Below are positions 1-4,921 of a DNA stretch of 6,324 nucleotides, in pieces. Below the pieces are notes generated by a model. It ran no database searches and was not told the DNA's origin. It saw nothing but the letters and a program-made list of their open reading frames with translations. Position 1 is the stretch's first letter; every line of letters begins with the position of its first letter. The position numbers were made by a program, and so were the translations under genes. Source of the stretch: Defluviitaleaceae bacterium (GTDB lineage: Bacteria > Bacillota > Clostridia > Lachnospirales > WRAA01). The stretch covers positions 1 to 6,324 of the forward strand of contig WRAA01000126.1 in NCBI GenBank assembly GCA_009780445.1. Direction: 5' to 3'.

Positions 1-20
1 CCCATCAGGAATTATCTCCC
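1..20 (-). other. Possible ribosome binding site and start codon of a truncated minus-strand gene
   Basis: On the minus strand GGGAG (20-16) is followed after 10 bases by ATG (5-3), the same arrangement and spacing as at the xre start. Only one codon and two bases of the putative frame are inside the window, so nothing can be said about the product. It may be chance. Confidence 0.2.
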
Positions 21-46
21 ATATTCACGAAGTGTATACGTTGTTC

Positions 47-210
47 AGAACCTGTCCTAAATAAATCAACACCGCCTTGGTGCGGATTGGCGTTGCTGTG
101 GCCTTGTAGCGACGACGACGCCTATCCGTGCGATCCGCTGGGAGCCGCTACATGGTCACAGCGGCGTCAAACCGTGCCAAGGTGGTGTTGATTTATTTAG
201 GATAGGTTCT
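47..210 (+). repeat. 164-nt near-complete palindrome, foldback element or structured RNA
   Basis: Pairing position i with 257-i from 47:210 to 111:146 gives 65 positions, of which 55 are Watson-Crick, 8 are G-U in plus-strand RNA and only 2 are true mismatches (A86:A171 and T104:T153). The unpaired loop is 112-145. The outer arms start AGAACCTGTCCTAAATAAAT and end with the matching complement. The palindrome ends at T210, where element A begins. It lies just beyond the queG stop, so it could also end that operon, though no U-run follows on the minus strand. It may be a foldback transposable element or encode a small RNA; neither can be settled here. Confidence 0.85.
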
Positions 211-1231
211 AGGGCGTGTTTGAAAACCCCATTCCGACGTATTTTCGGTGCTTTTTCCGCCATACGTCGTCAGCGTCAAACTTGCGAACCACTGCGGGTT
301 CGCGGCGTTTGCCTTCGAAAATCCGCCGGAAGCGGGTTTTCAAACACGCCCTAAGCGCAATCCGCGCGTTCCTGCGCAACGTGTCTATGCCGCACCACGC
401 GGCTGATGTATGGCCGTAGCGTTTGGCGAACTCGCCGCCGTCCATCTGCGCCACGCGCTCCAGATCAGGCATTACGGTCTCTATGTCCGCAATGCCGGGC
501 GCGGCCAACCCTGCGTTACACGGGCAGACCTGCTGACATATGTCACAGCCGTAGACATGCGCGCCCAAAATCGCGGCGGACTGTGCGTCCATCTCGCCCT
601 TGGCCTGCGTAATGTAGGACACACAACGCGACCAGTTAAGCGGCTTGCCCGGCGCGATAGCACCCCCGGGGCAAGCGTCGATACACGCGGAACACGTGGC
701 GCAGCGCTCAAGCATTAGGGGGCTTGGCGCGTCCGGCTCAATCCTCGCGTCAAGCATCAGCAGGCCGATGTTGAAGTAGGAGCCAAGCACGGGCGACACC
801 AGCTGGTGACTGCGCCCGAAGGAGCCAAGGCCGGCGCGGCGGGCGATCTCCCGCTCCGCAAGCGGCCCCGTGTCCACCTGTATCTTGAAGCTTCCGCCGC
901 GCAGACCCGGACGGCTCGCAAGGGCTTCCAGCTTGCCGCGCAGAGTGGTGTGATAGTCCGCCGAGGCACAGCCTACGGACTGCACACCGCGCGGCCGGCC
1001 GTCGCACACGGGCGCGAAGCTTCCGGCATAACTCACGCCCAGCACCACGATGCTCTCGCACGCGGGGAACACCATCTTCGGCGTCGTCCGCAGAAGGTAG
1101 TTGCGCGACACAAACGGCGTGCCCGATACTTCAAGCACGCCGCGCAGTTCCGTCAGTTCGTCCGGCGGGCAGACCCCGGCAATACAGCCGTGTTCCGCGG
1201 CAAATTCGTCTATAACGCCGCGGAGGTTCAT
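209..1231 (-). CDS. queG: Epoxyqueuosine reductase, with 3' end replaced by a mobile element
   Basis: QueG is a cobalamin and iron-sulfur enzyme that reduces epoxyqueuosine to queuosine at tRNA wobble position 34. The 340-residue protein shows VDTGPLAERE with the likely catalytic Asp120, then RRAGLGSFGRSHQLV (131-145), a first [4Fe-4S] set CATCSACIDACP (Cys177, 180, 183, 187) and a second (Cys203, then CDICQQVCP with Cys229, 232, 236). The C-terminal conserved stretch is GIDTLRRNARIAL (281-293). Residues 294-340 (RACLKTRFRRIFEGK to GMGFSNTP) are wholly encoded by element A, and the TAG stop (211-209) uses the flanking TA plus one G. The HEAT-like C-terminal region of longer QueG proteins is absent. 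The usual GKN after GxxG is GRSH here. ATG 1231 lies in an ATGA overlap with the upstream gene. Activity is likely but untested, since the catalytic core is intact. Confidence 0.9.
   Translation of the reverse strand: MNLRGVIDEFAAEHGCIAGVCPPDELTELRGVLEVSGTPFVSRNYLLRTTPKMVFPACESIVVLGVSYAGSFAPVCDGRPRGVQSVGCASADYHTTLRGKLEALASRPGLRGGSFKIQVDTGPLAEREIARRAGLGSFGRSHQLVSPVLGSYFNIGLLMLDARIEPDAPSPLMLERCATCSACIDACPGGAIAPGKPLNWSRCVSYITQAKGEMDAQSAAILGAHVYGCDICQQVCPCNAGLAAPGIADIETVMPDLERVAQMDGGEFAKRYGHTSAAWCGIDTLRRNARIALRACLKTRFRRIFEGKRREPAVVRKFDADDVWRKKHRKYVGMGFSNTP
212..351 (+). mobile_element. MITE-like element copy A, 140 bp, inserted in the 3' end of queG
   Basis: The ends are GGGCGTGTTTGAAAACCC (212-229) and its exact reverse complement (334-351), 18 bp, flanked by TA at 210-211 and 352-353. 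The body matches the reverse complement of element B (4731-4894) but lacks about 25 bases present there. An internal stem pairs GCGAACC (284-290) with GGTTCGC (297-303). The queG-sense strand is open throughout in the queG frame and encodes 47 residues. A transposase would have to act in trans. IS5-like affiliation is suggested by the end sequence and TA target, without proof. Confidence 0.87.
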
Positions 1232-1968
1232 GCTCTGCCCGTCATAATCGCGTTAACATGATCCAGAGCCTGCTTCGTGCCGATGTCGTAGATCTCGCCG
1301 TCCACGCGGTAGGCATACACCTCCGCCTGTGTATACAGCCACTGCACGAAGTAACCCGGCGCGTCCGGCTTGTTGCCCTGCGCAAGATACAACGCGAAAC
1401 GCGCCACGGTCTCCCGCGTGTAGATGTATGCCGCGAAGATCGCCGTGCTGCCCTGCGGCTGTTCCGGCTTCTCCACAAGGTGCTGTATCCTGCCGTCCGC
1501 GTCAAGCGTCGCCACGGCGAAGGCCCTTAGCTGCTCCGTATCGTCCAGCTCCTTGGCCACAACACAGTCCTTGCCCAGGGAATCGTAGTACCGCGCGAAG
1601 CCGCCCAGGTCGAAGGTGAAGAAGTTGTCGCCCGCGATGATCAGCACATCCTCGTTTATGCCAAAGGTGTCTATTGTAAACTGTATGTCGCCTATCGCGC
1701 CCAGCCTTGTTTCCTCGGATGTTGTTTTATCGTCCAGCACGCGCACGGGCTTGCCGCAGTCCACGCCGGCCTGCCACTGCGTAAAGTGCGCGGCAAACTT
1801 GTGGTTCGTCACCACGATTATCTCGGAAATGCGCTCAATCCGCGCCATCTGCTCCACGATATAGTCGATTATCGGCTTGCCCGCGATCTCCAGCAGAGCC
1901 TTCGGGCGATCCAACGTCAGCGGATACAGCCTTGTGGCATAACCCGCCGCCAGAACTATCCCCTTCAT
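1228..1968 (-). CDS. Sugar-phosphate nucleotidyltransferase-like protein
   Basis: The 246-residue protein belongs to the NTP-transferase fold family, which joins a sugar or alcohol phosphate to a nucleotide (NDP-sugar synthesis). The N-terminal signature is LAAGYATRLYPLT (6-18) with Arg13, then RPKALLEIAGKP (21-32) with Lys23. AGDN (112-115) supplies the likely metal-binding Asp114, EKP at 166-168 is the usual sugar-binding segment, and DIG at 228-230 is the second metal-site motif. The more frequent signature begins GxGTR; here it is GYATR. The substrate cannot be assigned; glucose-1-phosphate thymidylyltransferase-like, LicC-like cytidylyltransferase or another are all possible. No left-handed beta-helix acyltransferase follows, so it is a single-domain enzyme. 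Start and stop both lie in ATGA overlaps with its neighbours, which indicates coupling to the RluA and queG genes. Confidence 0.88.
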   Translation of the reverse strand: MKGIVLAAGYATRLYPLTLDRPKALLEIAGKPIIDYIVEQMARIERISEIIVVTNHKFAAHFTQWQAGVDCGKPVRVLDDKTTSEETRLGAIGDIQFTIDTFGINEDVLIIAGDNFFTFDLGGFARYYDSLGKDCVVAKELDDTEQLRAFAVATLDADGRIQHLVEKPEQPQGSTAIFAAYIYTRETVARFALYLAQGNKPDAPGYFVQWLYTQAEVYAYRVDGEIYDIGTKQALDHVNAIMTGRA

Positions 1969-2906
1969 ACACGCACCCCGTATTTCTGTAGTATCCCCGC
2001 GAAACCCTCGGGCAGTTCCGCCCGGAACTTCCTGCCCTCCAAGTAGCCCAGCAGACCGTCCTCCCGCGTGAAGGTGAGGCTCTCGCAGTGCAGAAGCTGG
2101 CTCGTCACCCCGAAGGCGCGTCGAAAGTCGGTGTTGACACGCGGATCGCCGTACTTTGCGTCGCCCACAACCGCGTAACCCGCGAACTTCAGCGACGCGC
2201 GTATCTGGTGGAAACGCCCCGTGCCCGGCCGCGCGCGCAGTAGCGTACAGCCCCTGAAAGCCGCCATCGGCTCAAACTCCGTGACGGCATACTTCGCGCC
2301 GTCGGTCGGCTGTGCGTACACTTCGGCCACCTTGTGCGAATTCTTGCGCAGATAAACTCGCACCGCAAAGGGTTCGCGCACATCGCCCGCGGCCAGCACC
2401 AGGTACATCTTCTCGCAGTCCCCCTCGGCAAAGGCGCGGTTCAGCCAGGCCAGGGCCGCATTGGTCGCGCCCACGGCAACACAGCCGGATGTATTGCGGT
2501 CCAGGCGGTTCGCCACGGCCGGCGTACATACAGGCGGAAGGTAAAGCGCGGCGCGGTCGGCTACGGAATCGCGTATTTCCGCGCTGTCTGGCTGCGACAG
2601 CACCCCCGGCGGCTTGTTTACGATCAGCACGTTGCCGTCCTCGTAGATAATGTGAAGGCTGCCCGCGTCCGGGTTGACACACTTGCCAGCCGTCAGCCCG
2701 GCGATAACCTCGTCGGAAAGAAATATCCGCACCGTATCACCTTCGCGCACGGTCTCGTTCCCCGCAGCCTTTGTGTCGTTCAGCTTCACACCGCGCTTGC
2801 GGATCATCTTCTGCACAAAGCTCCTTGGCGCGCGGTCCAGGTGTTTTAGCAGGAACCTGTCGAGCCGCTGGCCGCAGTTGGCCGCCGTTACGATAATCTC
2901 CCTCAC
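1965..2906 (-). CDS. RluA-family 23S rRNA/tRNA pseudouridine synthase with S4 domain
   Basis: The 313-residue protein converts uridine to pseudouridine in rRNA or tRNA. Residues about 12-60 form an S4 RNA-binding domain (GQRLDRFLLKHLDRAPRSFVQKMIRKRGVKLN). The catalytic domain follows: VLIVNKPPGVLSQP (93-106), then NRLDRNTSG (133-141) with catalytic Asp136 in the RLDR core, TGRFHQIRASL (229-239) and GDAKYGDP (248-255). Two positions differ from the most common versions (N for H before RLDR, and F in GRxHQIR), as often seen in clostridial paralogues. The exact target uridines cannot be told, so no symbol is given. It starts with GTG (2906-2904), overlapping the prfB stop as GTGA; GGAAGG at 2920-2915 inside prfB gives an 8-nt spaced ribosome binding site. 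It ends in an ATGA overlap with the next gene. Confidence 0.93.
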   Translation of the reverse strand: MREIIVTAANCGQRLDRFLLKHLDRAPRSFVQKMIRKRGVKLNDTKAAGNETVREGDTVRIFLSDEVIAGLTAGKCVNPDAGSLHIIYEDGNVLIVNKPPGVLSQPDSAEIRDSVADRAALYLPPVCTPAVANRLDRNTSGCVAVGATNAALAWLNRAFAEGDCEKMYLVLAAGDVREPFAVRVYLRKNSHKVAEVYAQPTDGAKYAVTEFEPMAAFRGCTLLRARPGTGRFHQIRASLKFAGYAVVGDAKYGDPRVNTDFRRAFGVTSQLLHCESLTFTREDGLLGYLEGRKFRAELPEGFAGILQKYGVRV

Positions 2907-4022
2907 AGGGTCAGCCTTCCGCCGGCTTTCAAAACGAGGTAGGCGTTGATGAAGCTGTCGATATCGCCGTCCATCACGGCGGAGATGTTGCCCGTCTCTT
3001 CGCCCGTTCTTAGATCCTTGGCCAGGGAGTACGGGTGGAACACATAGTTGCGGATCTGCGAACCGAAGGACACGTCCTTGACCTCGCCGCGTATGCCCTG
3101 CGTTTTTTCGTGCTGTTCCGCCCGCGAAAGCTCATACAGCTTTGCGCGCAGCATCTTCATTGCTCTGTCGCGGTTCTTGTGCTGCGATCTCTCGTTCTGG
3201 CATTGCACCACGGTGTTGGTGGGTATGTGGGTGATACGTATTGCCGATTCTGTCTTGTTGACGTGCTGGCCGCCGGCTCCGCTGGATCTGTATGTATCAA
3301 TACGCAGATCCTCGGCGTTGATCTCGACCTCCACGTCGTCGTCGATCTCCGGCATTACGCCGCAGGACGCAAAGGACGTGTGCCTCCGCCCGGACGAATC
3401 GAATGGCGATATCCGCACAAGGCGGTGTACGCCGCGCTCTCCGTGCAGGTAGCCGTAGGCGTTCTCGCCGTTGATCTGCAGCGTCACAGACTTCACGCCG
3501 GCTTCGTCCCCCGGCAGATAGTCCAGCACTTCCACGCCAAAGCCGCGCTTCTCGCCCCACTTGGTGTACATACGCATCAGCATCCCCACCCAGTCGCAGC
3601 TCTCGGTGCCGCCCGCGCCGGAGTGCAGAACCATTATGGCGTTGCAGCGGTCGTACTCGCCGCTTAGAAGCGTGGCCACGCGCTTTTCCTCGAAACGCTT
3701 AACAAAGGCGCGGAACATCTGCGCCGCCTCGGCATACACCGATTCGTCGTCCTCTTCGAAGCCCAGGTCGATCAGCGTCACAAGATCCTCGTACTCCGCG
3801 CACAGCGTTGCATACTCCAGAACCTTACGCTGCAACGCCTTCAGCCTCTGCAGCACTTTCTGCGAATTCTCGCCGCCGCTCCAAAAATCGGCCTGCGCCG
3901 ATTCCGCTTCCAGCCCGGCTATCTCATCTTCCGCCCCCGCAACGTCAAAGGGAGTTCCCCATTTCCACGATCTTCGCGCGGTAGGGCAGCGCGTCTTGCT
4001 TTAGTTCCTGTAGTTTCAGCAT
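2903..4022 (-). CDS. prfB: Peptide chain release factor 2 (RF2), made by programmed +1 frameshift
   Basis: RF2 recognises UGA and UAA stop codons and triggers peptide release. Translation starts at ATG 4022 behind AAGGAG (4033-4028, 5-nt spacing), reads 25 codons ending in CTT (3950-3948), meets TGA (3947-3945), and by slipping +1 past T3947 continues with GAC (3946-3944) in the frame that ends at TGA 2905-2903. The product is 372 residues, close to the usual 365-370. In that numbering the stop-reading tripeptide SPF is at 205-207 and the catalytic GGQ (SGAGGQHVNKTES) at 250-252. The family uses the frameshift to sense its own level: scarce RF2 leaves UGA unread and favours slipping. A Met at 3856 is internal and should not be taken as the start. 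The 3' end overlaps the next gene by 4 nt. Confidence 0.97.
3944..3960 (-). promoter_or_regulatory. prfB recoding site CTT-TGA-C with upstream G-run
   Basis: The minus strand reads GGGG (3960-3957), AACTCC (3956-3951), CTT TGA C (3950-3944). CTT-TGA-C is the conserved slippery codon, in-frame stop and following C of prfB. The stimulatory Shine-Dalgarno-like element is usually a purine run ending 3 nt before CTT; here the best G-run ends 6 nt before it. The zero frame ends at this TGA, and the +1 frame gives unmistakable RF2 sequence, so the shift is required. Confidence 0.93.
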
Positions 4023-4035
4023 GTTGTCTCCTTAT

Positions 4036-4479
4036 TTACTTACGAATGTAGTACAGTGTCGCCAACAAGTACACGATCCAGCCGGGGTGCCACAGCCCAA
4101 GGACAAACCCCAGCAGCATGTACACGATCGTAGCTGTGATGTAGATAACGGCCGCCTCCCGTCCGTCGTCGTGCGCTTCGCTTACCGGTTCAGCCCGCGC
4201 GGGTGCCAAGGTCGGCTCAAGCCGCTCCTGCGCCGAATTTTCCCGCGGAGCCTCCGTAAATTGCCGCTCGCGGCTTCCGGCAAACTCCGTGCTTAGCAGG
4301 TAGTCCGTCGAAACCTCGAATATTCTGCTTAGCTGCACAACGTTGTCGATATCGGGCAGGCTCTCGCCCAGCTCCCACTTCGACACAGCCTGACGCGAAA
4401 CCGTAACCCGCTCCGCAAGCTGTTCCTGCGACATTCCCCGCTGTTTGCGCAACCCCTGGATCTTTTCAGCCAATGTCAT
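4036..4479 (-). CDS. XRE-family HTH regulator with two C-terminal membrane segments
   Basis: This is a 147-residue predicted DNA-binding protein. Residues 5-60 form a Cro/C1-type helix-turn-helix (SQEQLAERVTVSRQAVSKWE at about 17-36, followed by LPDIDNVVQLSRIFEVSTDYLL). Residues 63-108 are a polar linker. Residues about 109-129 (AVIYITATIVYMLLGFVLGLW) and 132-144 (PGWIVYLLATLYY) are hydrophobic, and the protein ends in IRK. This is the common Bacillota layout of a cytosolic HTH tethered to the membrane; its signal and targets are unknown. The ATG at 4479 is chosen because it gives the normal family N-terminus; GGGAG lies about 10 bases upstream, a rather long spacing. Its stop is 13 bases from the prfB start, so it probably heads the operon and may regulate it. 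A palindromic operator candidate sits just upstream. Confidence 0.88.
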   Translation of the reverse strand: MTLAEKIQGLRKQRGMSQEQLAERVTVSRQAVSKWELGESLPDIDNVVQLSRIFEVSTDYLLSTEFAGSRERQFTEAPRENSAQERLEPTLAPARAEPVSEAHDDGREAAVIYITATIVYMLLGFVLGLWHPGWIVYLLATLYYIRK

Positions 4480-4500
4480 GGTACACCATCTCCCTCGGTA

Positions 4501-4520
4501 TGTTTACACCAGCCTAAACA
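4501..4520. promoter_or_regulatory. Candidate operator TGTTTA-N8-TAAACA upstream of xre
   Basis: Two 6-base half-sites, TGTTTA (4501-4506) and TAAACA (4515-4520), form a perfect inverted repeat with an 8-base centre, about 21 bases upstream of the xre start. XRE-family repressors usually bind such symmetric sites and often control their own promoter. A weak minus-strand promoter, TTGAAC (4539-4534), 17 bases, then TAGGCT (4516-4511), would overlap the site; its -10 box is poor. The autoregulatory role is inferred from position and symmetry only. Confidence 0.4.
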
Positions 4521-4526
4521 ATTCAG

Positions 4527-4679
4527 CGGTTGCGTTCAAGCAAGCCGGCATTGAATATAACGGCGCAACCAGCGGTTGCGGCCAGGGCAAACGCATGAAG
4601 CGTTTGCCCTTCGCGAAAATCCAAGGACGGGATTTCCGCGAGATGCTGTGCGAAAGAACCTTGACCACAAAGGCGGTCA
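4527..4679. repeat. Series of five consecutive stem-loops
   Basis: In order: an imperfect 7-bp stem with one bulge (4527-4533 with 4540-4547); a 7-bp stem CGCAACC/GGTTGCG with a 3-nt loop (4564-4570, 4574-4580); a perfect 11-bp stem AGGGCAAACGC/GCGTTTGCCCT with loop ATGAA (4584-4594, 4600-4610); a 12-bp stem with one mismatch (4611-4622, 4630-4641), whose mismatch is A-C on the plus strand and so a U-G wobble in minus-strand RNA; and a short 5-bp stem (4662-4666, 4675-4679). The 11-mer CAGCGGTTGCG occurs twice, at 4524-4534 and 4570-4580. The density of stems suggests a structured transcript or a decayed repeat element; which one cannot be decided from this copy alone. Confidence 0.6.
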
Positions 4680-4682
4680 GGA

Positions 4683-4729
4683 AGGTACTTCCATGTTGTC
4701 TAAAGAACTTAGACAACATGGAAGTACCT
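4683..4729. repeat. Perfect 21-bp inverted repeat with 5-nt loop
   Basis: Arms at 4683-4703 and 4709-4729 are exact reverse complements around the loop AGAAC (4704-4708). The next bases outward (A4682 and A4730) do not pair, so the palindrome ends exactly at the T of the TA where element B begins. There is no U-run on either side, which argues against a standard intrinsic terminator. It could be a terminator-like barrier between secA and xre, the remnant of another mobile element, or a recombination site. Confidence 0.85.
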
Positions 4730-4730
4730 A

Positions 4731-4894
4731 GGGCGTGTTTGAAAACCCGCTTCCAGCGGATTTTCGAGTGATTTTTTCGCTAGACTAGGAAGTGGCAAAG
4801 GCCGCGAACCCTTGTGGTTCGCAAGTTTGACACTGACGACGTATGGCGGAAAAAGCACCGAAAATACGCCGGAATGAGGTTTTCAAACACGCCC
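4731..4894 (-). mobile_element. MITE-like element copy B, 164 bp, with 17-bp terminal inverted repeats
   Basis: The ends are GGGCGTGTTTGAAAACC at 4731-4747 and its exact reverse complement at 4878-4894, with TA on each side (4729-4730 and 4895-4896), which looks like a TA target duplication. The reverse complement matches element A (212-351) along its whole length with about seven base differences, one single-base gap and one extra segment of about 25 bases in B (roughly 4766-4791). A small internal stem (GCGAACC at 4804-4810 with GGTTCGC at 4816-4822) is shared by both copies. No transposase fits in 164 bp, so mobilisation would have to be in trans. The end sequence and TA target resemble IS5-group elements, but that assignment is inference. 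The strand given means opposite to copy A. Confidence 0.85.
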
Positions 4895-4921
4895 TAGCTA
4901 GGTTCGCGGTGTAGCAGCTTG

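Larger units (their letters stand above)
4480..4921. other. 442-base intergenic region between secA and xre, filled with repeats and stem-loops
   Basis: No convincing gene is present. From the secA stop downward the stretch holds 25 bases of spacer, the 164-bp inverted-repeat element B (4731-4894), a perfect 21-bp hairpin (4683-4729), a run of smaller stem-loops (4527-4679), a candidate xre operator (4501-4520) and the xre ribosome binding site. Short open frames cross it in both directions, but they run through hairpins and lack recognisable domains. No T-tract follows the large hairpin, so it is not an obvious intrinsic terminator for secA. Confidence 0.8.

Noticed and set aside
3035..3667. 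210-codon plus-strand open frame opposite prfB
   Set aside because: It is antisense to the conserved RF2 catalytic domain and shows no recognisable motif.
3950..3960. Small hairpin GGG-GAACT-CCC at the prfB frameshift site
   Set aside because: Only 3 bp, and the site would be covered by the translating ribosome, so a structural role is unlikely.
3947..4022. Short 25-codon gene or frameshift pseudogene upstream of prfB
   Set aside because: The CTT-TGA-C site and RF2 sequence on both sides show it is the normal zero-frame leader of prfB, not a broken gene.
4504..4719. 71-codon minus-strand open frame between secA and xre
   Set aside because: It starts inside the 21-bp hairpin, runs through the stem-loop array and has no good ribosome binding site or domain.
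4683..4729. Intrinsic terminator after secA
   Set aside because: The stem is strong, but neither strand has a following U-run, so only a repeat is called.
4445..4771. 108-codon plus-strand open frame crossing the xre start and into element B
   Set aside because: It spans the xre 5' end, the hairpins and the element terminus, and looks like chance open sequence through repeats.
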